Under the pieces are notes generated by a model. The model ran no database searches. It was given only the letters and a program-made list of their open reading frames with translations, and was not told the DNA's origin. A stretch of DNA of 8,474 bases. Origin: Phycisphaerae bacterium. GTDB lineage: Bacteria; Planctomycetota; Phycisphaerae; SM23-33. Below, in pieces: positions 1 through 7,092 of this stretch. The stretch's first letter is position 1; each line of letters begins with the position of its first letter. Position numbers and translations under genes: made by a program. The stretch lies in NCBI GenBank assembly GCA_022866005.1, contig JALHTV010000283.1:1-8474 (forward strand), read 5' to 3'.

Positions 1-21
1 ACCCAGACGGTAAAACGCACT

Positions 22-486
22 ATGCTCGCCTGCGACGACCCACCCGACGCACCGGCGACCCTTGAGGCCGACCGGCACTACTTCACCCCCAGCCAGGCCA
101 ACCGCGCGCTGGTGCTGGTCAAGCGGATTGCCGCCGATATCGTCCGCCGCTACGCCCGCCTGGGCGACCTCCAGGAGGCGCTGGATCGCACCACGGGGAT
201 GGCGGAGGAGGACATCCGCGGCGAGCTGCTGGAGACCATCGAGCACCTCCAGACCCACCTGGAGGAGCTGGATGACGTCGGCGCGGAGCTGGTGGACTGG
301 TCGCGCGGGATCATCAACTTCCCCGCCAGGGTCGATGGGCGCTGCGTGCTGCTGTGCTGGGAACTGGGCCAGGAGCAGATCACCTACTGGCATGAGGTGG
401 AGGAGGGCTTCGCCGGGCGCCAACCCATCGAGACGCTCCCCGCCGCCCAACCCCTCGCCCCAGCCGCTGCCACTCGCCGGAGCTAG
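22..486 (+). CDS. DUF2203 family protein
   Basis: This is a small soluble protein of 154 residues whose biochemical function is unknown. The N-terminal part has the family's FTxxxAN element (FTPSQANRAL, about residues 21-30) followed by charged helices that look like a coiled coil (about 30-88). The C-terminal part has the conserved block GIINFPARVDGR, then LCWELGQE and YWHEVEEGFAGRQPI (about 96-138), which is the recognisable DUF2203 signature. The last 15 residues are Pro/Ala-rich and probably disordered. No signal peptide or membrane segment is seen. The reading frame stays open to the left edge, so a start upstream of the window cannot be excluded; the ATG at 22 fits because the FT..AN element normally lies near the N-terminus. 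No clear Shine-Dalgarno sequence precedes it. It is followed by a hairpin-containing gap, so it is probably not co-transcribed with the next gene. Confidence 0.85.
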   Translation: MLACDDPPDAPATLEADRHYFTPSQANRALVLVKRIAADIVRRYARLGDLQEALDRTTGMAEEDIRGELLETIEHLQTHLEELDDVGAELVDWSRGIINFPARVDGRCVLLCWELGQEQITYWHEVEEGFAGRQPIETLPAAQPLAPAAATRRS

Positions 487-556
487 GCGGGCTGCCGCGC
501 AGGCGTTTGCCCGAAACTCCCCACGGACGCACCTGAGGTCTGTCCCTGACATTCGG

Positions 557-586
557 GGAAACGGCAGGATCACCGCCTGTGTTTCC
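557..586. promoter_or_regulatory. Intergenic hairpin or dyad
   Basis: An inverted repeat, GGAAAC (557-562) with GTTTCC (581-586), encloses a second short arm, CAGG (565-568) with CCTG (576-579), and a 7-base loop. It lies about 70 bases after the DUF2203 stop and 70 bases before the membrane-protein start. No T-run follows, so it is not a standard intrinsic terminator. Its right arm overlaps the possible -35 element at 582-587, so it could be an operator or a weak terminator. The structure is seen in the sequence; the role is a guess. Confidence 0.35.
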
Positions 587-611
587 AACTCGGCCGCCGG
601 TATGGTATCCT
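582..611 (+). promoter_or_regulatory. Possible sigma-70-type promoter for the membrane protein gene
   Basis: TTTCCA (582-587) and TATCCT (606-611) are separated by 18 bases. Each matches four of six consensus positions. A start of transcription near 618 would leave a leader of about 38 bases before the ATG at 656. The match is modest and the call rests mainly on position in the only gap before this gene. Confidence 0.3.
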
Positions 612-655
612 GATCGCCACGTCGCCCGCCGACGGATCCTCGACTGGAGCGGTGA

Positions 656-2698
656 ATGAGCATTCGTGCCGTGATCCTGGGGCTGCTAGGGGGCGCGTTC
701 ATCGCTGCGGCCTGCTTCGTCAACGATCGGTACGTCGGCACGGACGTGCTCGTGGGGCATCATCTGCCGATCAGCGTCTTCGGGACCGTGGCCCTGGTGG
801 GCATGGTGATCAACCCGCTGCTGTACCGGATCCATCCCCCCTTGCGGCTGAGGACCACCGAGCTGGCGACGGCCATGATCCTGATGCTGGTCGCCTGCGG
901 CGTGCCGGGGATGTCGTTCGGGCAGAACTTCGCCCCGATCCTGGCGATGCCCGCCCAGCAGAATCTGCTCAACGCGGGCTGGCGGAAGCATGACGTCCTC
1001 AGCTACACCCCCTCGAGCATGCTGCCCGCGGGTGGCGCGCACGACGAGGAGGTCTTGGGGGGGTACATCGACGGCCATCAACGAATGCCCTTCGGCCTGG
1101 GGGACGTGCCCTGGAGGAAGTGGCAGGGGCCGCTGGAGACCTGGATGCCCCTGGCGGTGCTGCTGGCCGTGGCGACGATCTGCCTGAGTCTGGTCGTTCA
1201 CCGGCAGTGGTCGGACCACGAGCGCCTGCGCTACCCCATTGCCGAGGTGGCCGGCGCCCTGACGGCGCAGGAGGAAGGCCGGGCGGTGGGGCCGCTGTTT
1301 CGCGAGAAGTTCTTCTGGACTGCCTTTATCATCGTCCTGGTCGTGCGCCTGGGCGTGGGGGCGTACAACTGGCAGGCCCGACAGGACGAGCACTGGTTAC
1401 GATTGGACTTTCGGCCCGTGCTGACCAAGTTTCCGTCCTTGGGGAAGGTTCCCGGACAGAAGTACGTCGCCAGGCCCCTGATCTATCCTGCGGGCATCGG
1501 GTTTGCGTTCTTCCTGGCCTCGGACGTGTCCCTGGGCATCGGCCTGAGCGTGTACCTGCACTTCGCCTTGATGGCCGTGATGCTGAAGACAGGCATGGCC
1601 ATGCAGGACGAGCCTTTTAACGGCGGCGTGTTCACCTGGCAGCGGTTCGGAAGCTGCCTGGGCATTGCGCTGGTCCTGGCCAAGACGGGCCGGCAGTACT
1701 ACTGGCAAGTGCTCAAAGGCGCCTTCGGTGCGCGCCGGCAGGACGAGGTCGACCATCATGCCATCTGGGCCTGTCGCTTCCTGATCCTGGCGGCGGGGGG
1801 CGCGGCGGCGATCCTGGTCGCCTTGGGGTTGGACTGGCCCTTGGCCGTCCTGCTGATTCTGCTGATCCTGCTGTTCTACCTGACGGCGGCGCGGTTCAGC
1901 GCCGAGGCGGGGCTGTTCTTCATCACGTCGCTGTGGCAGCCCGCGGCCGTCATGGTCGGGCTGATCGGCGGGTTTGCCCTCGGCCCCAAGGGCATCATCA
2001 TCATTGGACTGATGATGATGATCTTCGCCCACGACCCCCGCGAGGCCCTCATGCCGTTTGTGGTCAATGCCCTGAAGATCGGCCAGAACGTGGGGATCCG
2101 CCCGGGCCGGATCGGCCCGTCGGCCGTGGCCGTCTACGTGATGGCCCTGGCCGTGGCGATGCCGACGATGTTGTGGGCCTCCTACAAGCTGGGCGCCGGC
2201 TCGGCCAAGCGGTACGAGGCGGAGAACAAGACCTGGTCCAAACTGACTTACAACGCCGCTGAGAAGGCGATGACCGAGATGAGCAACCGCGGGGAGCTGG
2301 AGCAGTCCATCCACCTGGGAACCGCCCAGCGGCTGAGCCGCATGAGGCCCGACAAGCTGTTCCTCTACTCTGCCGGGGCGGGATTGGTCATCGTGCTGGT
2401 CTTCAGCACGCTGCGTCTGCGCTACACCTGGTGGCCGATACACCCGATCATGTTCTGCGTCTGGGGCACGCAGTCGATGAAGGCCCTCAGTGCGTCCTTC
2501 CTGCTCGGCTGGATCATCAAGGGGGCGCTCTCCCGGTTGGGACTGCTGACGGGCGGGCGGATCGCCCGCGTCAAGGCCTTGATGGTCGGCATGATCGCCG
2601 GTGACCTGCTGGCGGGAGTGGTCTTCATGATCGTCGGCGCCGTCTACTATGCGATCACGGGCCTGACGCCGCCGGAGTATTACATCTTCCCCCATTGA
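656..2698 (+). CDS. DUF6785-type polytopic membrane protein
   Basis: This is a 680-residue integral membrane protein, apparently of the DUF6784/DUF6785 family found mainly in planctomycetes; its substrate and role are unknown. About a dozen or more hydrophobic segments are visible, at roughly residues 5-21, 38-58, 68-85, 163-184, 222-240, 275-310 (two), 331-343, 375-410 (two), 430-460 (two), 489-513, 568-588, 592-622 and 640-668. A polar loop at about 88-160 and a charged loop at about 515-565 separate them. Family-like blocks include RFSAEAGLFF near 410 and WWPIHPIMF near 592. The overall look, long helix pairs with a conserved R..AE.G motif, recalls oligopeptide-transporter-like permeases, but that link is inference. 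The start is well supported: GGAG at 646-649 lies 6 bases before the ATG. It converges on top6B with a 4-base gap between stops. No enzyme or partner gene lies beside it to hint at a substrate. Confidence 0.85.
   Translation: MSIRAVILGLLGGAFIAAACFVNDRYVGTDVLVGHHLPISVFGTVALVGMVINPLLYRIHPPLRLRTTELATAMILMLVACGVPGMSFGQNFAPILAMPAQQNLLNAGWRKHDVLSYTPSSMLPAGGAHDEEVLGGYIDGHQRMPFGLGDVPWRKWQGPLETWMPLAVLLAVATICLSLVVHRQWSDHERLRYPIAEVAGALTAQEEGRAVGPLFREKFFWTAFIIVLVVRLGVGAYNWQARQDEHWLRLDFRPVLTKFPSLGKVPGQKYVARPLIYPAGIGFAFFLASDVSLGIGLSVYLHFALMAVMLKTGMAMQDEPFNGGVFTWQRFGSCLGIALVLAKTGRQYYWQVLKGAFGARRQDEVDHHAIWACRFLILAAGGAAAILVALGLDWPLAVLLILLILLFYLTAARFSAEAGLFFITSLWQPAAVMVGLIGGFALGPKGIIIIGLMMMIFAHDPREALMPFVVNALKIGQNVGIRPGRIGPSAVAVYVMALAVAMPTMLWASYKLGAGSAKRYEAENKTWSKLTYNAAEKAMTEMSNRGELEQSIHLGTAQRLSRMRPDKLFLYSAGAGLVIVLVFSTLRLRYTWWPIHPIMFCVWGTQSMKALSASFLLGWIIKGALSRLGLLTGGRIARVKALMVGMIAGDLLAGVVFMIVGAVYYAITGLTPPEYYIFPH
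1994..2022. repeat. Perfect 11-bp inverted repeat inside the membrane protein gene
   Basis: ATCATCATCAT (1994-2004) and ATGATGATGAT (2012-2022) are exact reverse complements around a 7-base loop. The stretch encodes an isoleucine run followed by a methionine run (IIIIGLMMMI) in a transmembrane helix near residue 447-456. In the mRNA it could form an 11-bp hairpin. The symmetry may simply come from back-to-back ATC and ATG codons in a hydrophobic helix. Confidence 0.6.
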
Positions 2699-2702
2699 CC
2701 GC

Positions 2703-4535
2703 TCAGAACCGCCTGCTGCGTTGGAGGATGACCTTGAGGTTGGTGCAGAGCCTGTCCACCTGCTTGCTCTTGAGATCCAGGATTTCCCCCAGCGCCTCGC
2801 CGATGGCAGGGATGTACTTCTCGATGTAGCCGCGCTTCTTGAGCTCCGCGGCCACGCGGACGCCCCGGCGAATGTGGGCGCCCAGCTTCCTCCCGCACTC
2901 CTGCAAGGCCAGGCGCACCTCCCGCAGGATCTCCGGGTAGGAGGCGATGGCCTCTTTGGACTCGCTGGTGAACGGCACCCACACCGAGGCCATGTGCACC
3001 ACGATCGTCAGCGCCGCCGACGGCAGCGCCCCGCGCGCCTGGGGCAGACCGTAGGCCTTCCAGTTCAAGCCCGCCGCGGCCCGGTAAATCGCACAGGCGC
3101 TCTGCTGATACAGCAGCGGCACGCGATTGGCGAAGCGGATCAGCCGTGTCAGCGGCGCCTCGCCCTCCTGCCCGCCTTGGGTGGGGGCGGTGGAGGGGGC
3201 GTCTTCCTCATCGTCGGTCGCCGCGCGGGCATCCTTGGGCTTCGCTGACGGGGGTTGGGCCTCAACGGCCTCCTTGCGCCCGTAGGCCAGGGCCGCCTCG
3301 ATGATGAACGGATTGCCGCGGTAGACGGCCGGGCTGCGCGTGACGGCCGTGCAGAGTTCCGCATCCACCACCTGCCGCACCCCGGCCAGGAGCGCCTCCT
3401 GGCCGATCGGCACCACGCAGTCGCTGGAGGGGGCGATGATCCTGGTCTGCTGGATCGCCTGGTAGATGGCCTTGGCGTCCTCTCCGGAGAGCCGCCCCGG
3501 CCTGGCGCGGTCGGGCAGGTTCGTTCGGGTCAAAACCTCCCCGGCCACGCGCGGGCTGACGCGGGAGAACTCCTTCGTCAGAAACTGCCTCAGCGTGCGG
3601 GCCTTGGAGTCCTGCATCATCTTGATGAGCACGCCCAGCTCGATGCCGTGGGGATGGGGGCGGACCTCCTTGGCCGGCGGGGGCAGGGCGGTCGTGGAGG
3701 CGGGGTAGGTGTCGCAGCGGCCGTCGGGGGCGCGGTAGATGAGCGTCACGTGCGGGTTGGCGATGGCGGTCTGCGCGAGGTAGTCGTCCACGCTGGCCTT
3801 GCCGCGCTGGTAGCGGGCCTCCAGCTCGATGGCCACTTGCGTGCCGTGGGGGCAGTCCCACGCGACGGTCTGGTCGGCCATGACCACCGGGCGGTTGGTC
3901 CGCGTGTCGATCTGGAGCGCGAACTGGTGCGCCGGCCCGCGCGGCGAGATGCGCGAGACGATCCGCACGGGCTTGCCCGTAGTCAGCAGCCCGTACATCC
4001 CCGCCGCCGAGATGCCGATGCCTTGCTGGCCGCGGCTCATCCGCAGGCGGTGGAACTTGCTGCCGTACAGCAGTTGCCCGAAGATGGCCGGGATCTGCCG
4101 CCGGACGATGCCGGGCCCGTTGTCCTGCACGGTCACGCGGAAGTGCGTCTCGGCGATCTGCTCGATGGTCACCTCCACCACGGGCAGAATCCCGGCCTCC
4201 TCGCAGGCATCCAGGGCGTTGTCGACGGCCTCTTTCACCGCCGTCAGCAGCGCCTTGCGCGGGTTGTCGAAACCCAGCAAGTGGCGGTTCTTGGCAAAGA
4301 ACTCGCTGACCGAGATGCTCCGCTGGGCCTTGGCCATCGCCTCGGCCGTGGCGTAGAGGGGCTTTTTCTCCGCTGGCGTTGGGGCCAGGGCAGTGACGGG
4401 AGCCTTCGCCGCGCGCGCGGCCTTAGTGGGCGTGGCCTTGGGTCTGGCCTTGGGCTTCGCTCGGCGCGGTTTGCTCTTGCGCTTCGCGGGCCTCCGGGTG
4501 GGGCGCTTTTCTGATCGTGCGACCTTCCGTGCCAT
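2703..4535 (-). CDS. top6B: DNA topoisomerase VI subunit B
   Basis: This is the ATPase subunit of a type IIB topoisomerase, which with subunit A (Spo11-like) passes one DNA duplex through another. Numbering from the ATG at 4535 (610 residues): residues 1-55 are a basic tail, with about 20 Lys/Arg and one Glu in the first 46; the GHKL ATPase domain follows, with the N-box KEAVDNALDA (Glu102, Asn106), DNGPGI (about 138-143) and the lid GQQGIGISAAG (169-179); an H2TH-like region lies at about 290-375; the transducer includes FANRVPLLYQ (about 467) and SESKEAIA with the probable ATP-contacting Lys527. An Ala/Pro/Asp/Glu-rich linker of about 35 residues (nt 3157-3270) interrupts the transducer. 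Archaeal relatives are about 530 residues, so the tail and linker explain the extra length. ATG codons at 4577 and 4535 and a TTG at 4592 are all possible starts; 4535 is preferred because AAGG lies 9 bases upstream and a promoter-like pair would leave a normal leader. No subunit A gene lies in the window. Confidence 0.93.
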   Translation of the reverse strand: MARKVARSEKRPTRRPAKRKSKPRRAKPKARPKATPTKAARAAKAPVTALAPTPAEKKPLYATAEAMAKAQRSISVSEFFAKNRHLLGFDNPRKALLTAVKEAVDNALDACEEAGILPVVEVTIEQIAETHFRVTVQDNGPGIVRRQIPAIFGQLLYGSKFHRLRMSRGQQGIGISAAGMYGLLTTGKPVRIVSRISPRGPAHQFALQIDTRTNRPVVMADQTVAWDCPHGTQVAIELEARYQRGKASVDDYLAQTAIANPHVTLIYRAPDGRCDTYPASTTALPPPAKEVRPHPHGIELGVLIKMMQDSKARTLRQFLTKEFSRVSPRVAGEVLTRTNLPDRARPGRLSGEDAKAIYQAIQQTRIIAPSSDCVVPIGQEALLAGVRQVVDAELCTAVTRSPAVYRGNPFIIEAALAYGRKEAVEAQPPSAKPKDARAATDDEEDAPSTAPTQGGQEGEAPLTRLIRFANRVPLLYQQSACAIYRAAAGLNWKAYGLPQARGALPSAALTIVVHMASVWVPFTSESKEAIASYPEILREVRLALQECGRKLGAHIRRGVRVAAELKKRGYIEKYIPAIGEALGEILDLKSKQVDRLCTNLKVILQRSRRF

Positions 4536-4591
4536 CCCTGACTGCCTTGCCTTGGTGGAGTGCTTCGTCAGGACCATTGTCTGCGGTCCCA

Positions 4592-4620
4592 AGCGTACGG
4601 GGCCGTCGCCAAAGCGTCAA
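4592..4620 (-). promoter_or_regulatory. Possible promoter for top6B
   Basis: On the minus strand, TTGACG (4620-4615, five of six consensus positions) lies 17 bases from TACGCT (4597-4592, three of six, keeping the T-A-...-T positions). Transcription would begin near 4585, leaving about 50 bases before the ATG at 4535 but only about 8 before the ATG at 4577. This is the reason for preferring the shorter protein. Confidence 0.4.
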
Positions 4621-4638
4621 GGAGACCACGTTTTCCTG

Positions 4639-4666
4639 TTGCCGCGATGGCCGCGAAGCGCAGAAT
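4639..4666 (+). promoter_or_regulatory. Possible promoter for fmt-rsmB
   Basis: TTGCCG (4639-4644) and CAGAAT (4661-4666) are spaced by 16 bases, each with four of six consensus matches. The pair sits in the divergent gap between top6B and fmt, 20 bases before the fmt ATG. It is a weak match supported chiefly by location. Confidence 0.25.
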
Positions 4667-4686
4667 AGCCGCCGGAGAAACGGACG

Positions 4687-5634
4687 ATGCGCGTGGTCTT
4701 CTGCGGAAGCGGGCATTTTGCCGTGCCCTCGCTGCGGGCGATCCTGGAATCGCCGCACGAGCTGGTGGGCATCCTGACGCAGCCCGCCCGGCCGGCGGGA
4801 CGCGGCGGGCACCTGCGCCCCACACCGGTCTGGCAGGCTGCCGCCCAGATCGGCCGCGAGGCCATCGAGTGCCCCGACATCAACTCACCCGAAGGCGTCG
4901 CACGGGTCGCCAGCCTCCGGCCGGACGTGATTGCCGTGGCCGACTTCGGCCAGCTCATCCGCAAGGCCGTGCGCCAGATGCCACCCGCCGGGGCGTTCAA
5001 CCTCCACGGCTCGCTGCTGCCGGCCCTCCGCGGGGCGGCGCCGGTCAACTGGGCCATCCTCCGCGGCCTTGCGGTCACGGGGGTCACCAGCTTCGCGCTG
5101 GTCGCCAAGATGGACGCCGGCGAGATCTACCTTCAGGCCTCCACCCAGATCGACCCGCAGGAGACGGCCCAGGAGCTTCGCGATCGCCTGGCCCAGATCG
5201 GCGCGCCCTTGACGGTCCAGACGTTGGACCTGCTGGCCGGCGGCCGCGCCGAGCGACGAGCGCAAGACGAGTCGCAGGTCAGCCTCGCCCCGCCTCTGAC
5301 CAAGGCCGACGGGCACCTGGACTGGTCCGCCGACGCCCAGACCCTCCGCAACCGCATCCACGGCACCTGGCCCTGGCCGGGCGCCCGTAGCGTCCTGGTG
5401 CGCAGGGAGGGCTCCCGCCAGCCGGTGCTTCTGGCCCGCGCCCGCCTGGCCGAGGGGCAGGCCCGCGGCTCACCCGGCCAGATCGACGCCGACGGCGTCG
5501 TGGCCGCCGGCGCCGGCCGGCTGAGCATCCTGGAGCTTCAGCCCGTCGGGAGGCGCGTGATGGCCTGGCGCGACTTCGTCAACGGCTACCGCGCCGCCGA
5601 GGGCGACCGGTTCGAGGCCCCCAGCGATGAGTGA
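4687..5634 (+). CDS. fmt: Methionyl-tRNA formyltransferase
   Basis: This cytoplasmic enzyme transfers a formyl group from 10-formyltetrahydrofolate to Met-tRNAfMet for translation initiation. At 315 residues it has the family's usual length. The N-terminal Rossmann-like formyltransferase domain begins VVFCGSGHFAVPSL and has the loop TQPARPAGRG (about 37-46), which in the E. coli enzyme contacts the tRNA acceptor stem. Catalytic residues are present: Asn105 and His107 in FNLHGSLLP, and Asp143 in KMDAGEIY. The C-terminal OB-like domain includes LDWSADAQTLRNRIHGTWPWPGA (about 213-235, shown in part) and LSILELQPVGRRVM. The usual SLLPRxRGAAP motif here reads SLLPALRGAAP, with Ala113 for Arg. The start has GGAG at 4674-4677, 9 bases upstream. 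The gene overlaps rsmB by 8 bases, implying an operon and coupled translation. No def (peptide deformylase) gene, a common neighbour of fmt, is in the window. Confidence 0.96.
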   Translation: MRVVFCGSGHFAVPSLRAILESPHELVGILTQPARPAGRGGHLRPTPVWQAAAQIGREAIECPDINSPEGVARVASLRPDVIAVADFGQLIRKAVRQMPPAGAFNLHGSLLPALRGAAPVNWAILRGLAVTGVTSFALVAKMDAGEIYLQASTQIDPQETAQELRDRLAQIGAPLTVQTLDLLAGGRAERRAQDESQVSLAPPLTKADGHLDWSADAQTLRNRIHGTWPWPGARSVLVRREGSRQPVLLARARLAEGQARGSPGQIDADGVVAAGAGRLSILELQPVGRRVMAWRDFVNGYRAAEGDRFEAPSDE

Positions 5635-7006
5635 GACGACCCCCAGCCCGCGCGACATTGCCGTCTGGGCCCTTTCCGACAGGCAGGGCAACGTCACGGC
5701 GAACCTCGAGCGCCTGCTGGGCCGGGGCGGGATGTCGAGCGAGGACCGGGCGCTGGCCCACGAGCTGGTGATGGGGGCGACCAGGCGGCGAGGGACGTTG
5801 GCCGCCGTGCAGCGGGCCTACCTGGCGCAGCCCGACCGCCGCCTGCCCGGCGCGCTCAACGAAATCCTGCAAATTGGCCTGTACCAGTTGCTGTTCCTCA
5901 CCCGCGTGCCCGACTTCGCCGCCGTGCACGAGGCCGTCGAGCAGGCGATCCGCCACCGCCACCGCCGACAAAGCGGGCTGGTCAACGGCCTGCTGCGGAC
6001 CGTCGCGCGGGGCGTCTCGCCGATGCAGACCGGCCCGGTCTCCCTGGCCTGTGACGTGCTGCCCGTGGGCCCGGGGGCCTGGCGGCGGTTCGACGAGCCG
6101 GTGTTCCCCGACCCGGGCGTCGACCCCCGGGGGTACCTCGTGGCGGCGCACTCGCTGCCGCCGGCGCTGGCGACCCGCTGGCTGGAACGAGCCGGCTCAC
6201 TGGAACGGGCAGTCGCCTGGGCTACGCATGCCAACTGCCGCCCGCCGCTGGTCCTGCGGGTGAACACGCTGCGGACCAGCGCCCAGGCGGTGCTGGCGGC
6301 GCTGGCGGATGGGGGCGTCGCCGCGCGCATGCACGCCAACGGGACGAGCATCGTCCTGGACCGCCACGCCGACCTGCGGGGTCTGGCGGCCTTCCGCGAG
6401 GGGCTTATCCAGCCGCAGGACGCCACCGCCTCGGCGGTCGTCGCCCAGGCCGTCCGACCCAGGGCGGGGATGGACGTGCTGGACTTCTGCGCCGCACCGG
6501 GCACCAAGACCACGCACCTGGCCGAGCTGATGGGCAACACCGGATCGATCACGGCGGTGGACGTGACGCGTGAGAAGCTGGCGACCATCGAGTCCAACTG
6601 CGCCCGGCTGGGCGCGACCATCGTGCGCACCATGCTGGCCGATGAGGTGGGGGGGCTAGCCCCGGGCCGCTTCGACGCGGCCCTGGCCGACGTGCCGTGC
6701 AGCAACACGGGCGTGCTCGCCCGGCGGGTGGAGGCCCGCTGGCGGTTCGATGAGGTGGCGCTCGCCAAGGGCGTGAAGGACCAGCGGTTCCTCCTGGCCG
6801 CGGCGGGGCATTTCGTCAAACCGGGCGGCCGGCTGGTCTACAGCACCTGCTCGATCGAGCCGGAGGAATGCGGGGACCTCGCCCGCGCGTTCACCCGCCG
6901 CAGCGACCGCTTCCACCTGACCGACGAGAAGCTCACCCTCCCCTCCGGCGCCGACGACCCCGCCACCTGGTATGACGGCGGCTACTACGCCGTGTTCCAG
7001 GGATGA
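5627..7006 (+). CDS. rsmB: 16S rRNA (cytosine-C5)-methyltransferase RsmB
   Basis: This S-adenosylmethionine-dependent enzyme should methylate C5 of a 16S rRNA cytosine (C967 in E. coli numbering). Residues 1-125 form a NusB-like RNA-binding domain (RDIAVWAL near the start, then EILQIGLYQLLFL and HEAVEQA). Residues about 170-459 hold the methyltransferase: SAM-binding motif LDFCAAPGTKT (285-295), motif IV DVPCS with Cys358, and motif VI STCS with Cys408, the catalytic nucleophile by analogy with E. coli. The protein ends in DGGYYAVFQG, a normal family C-terminus, so it is complete. Between the two domains (about 127-166) lies a Pro/Gly-rich segment including FDEPVFPDPGVDPRGYL that is longer than in E. 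coli RsmB (429 residues in total). It starts inside the end of fmt (shared bases ATGAGTGA), so translation is probably coupled. RsmF/NOL1-type relatives lack the NusB domain, which makes RsmB the better call. Confidence 0.94.
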   Translation: MSETTPSPRDIAVWALSDRQGNVTANLERLLGRGGMSSEDRALAHELVMGATRRRGTLAAVQRAYLAQPDRRLPGALNEILQIGLYQLLFLTRVPDFAAVHEAVEQAIRHRHRRQSGLVNGLLRTVARGVSPMQTGPVSLACDVLPVGPGAWRRFDEPVFPDPGVDPRGYLVAAHSLPPALATRWLERAGSLERAVAWATHANCRPPLVLRVNTLRTSAQAVLAALADGGVAARMHANGTSIVLDRHADLRGLAAFREGLIQPQDATASAVVAQAVRPRAGMDVLDFCAAPGTKTTHLAELMGNTGSITAVDVTREKLATIESNCARLGATIVRTMLADEVGGLAPGRFDAALADVPCSNTGVLARRVEARWRFDEVALAKGVKDQRFLLAAAGHFVKPGGRLVYSTCSIEPEECGDLARAFTRRSDRFHLTDEKLTLPSGADDPATWYDGGYYAVFQG

Positions 7007-7043
7007 TCGGGCCTCCTCCCTCAGGACTACGCTTGCGTCTCCT

Positions 7044-7072
7044 TTGACCAAACGGGCAACCTCGTATATCAT
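7044..7072 (+). promoter_or_regulatory. Sigma-70-type promoter for the EVE-nuclease gene
   Basis: TTGACC (7044-7049) and TATCAT (7067-7072) are each five of six matches to consensus with the ideal 17-base spacing. Transcription would begin near 7079, followed at once by the ribosome-binding site GGGAG (7081-7085), 7 bases before the ATG at 7093. This is the best promoter in the window. It indicates that the downstream gene is transcribed on its own rather than from the fmt-rsmB promoter. Confidence 0.65.
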
Positions 7073-7092
7073 GCAACCGTGGGAGAACTCTC

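Noticed and set aside
557..586. Intrinsic terminator for the DUF2203 gene
   Set aside because: The hairpin is not followed by a T-run and begins 70 bases after the stop; it is kept only as a dyad of unknown role.
1397..2695. 432-residue minus-strand open frame antisense to the membrane protein
   Set aside because: It is low in hydrophobic residues, rich in Gln, His, Arg and Gly, and matches no family. It is an antisense shadow favoured by high GC.
3255..4514. 419-residue plus-strand open frame antisense to top6B
   Set aside because: The opposite strand encodes unmistakable Top6B motifs; this translation is Gly/Val/Leu/Asp/His/Arg-rich with no domain.
5818..6819. 333-residue minus-strand open frame antisense to rsmB
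   Set aside because: The composition is Ser/Arg/Ala-rich, and the plus strand carries complete RsmB motifs, so this is a shadow.
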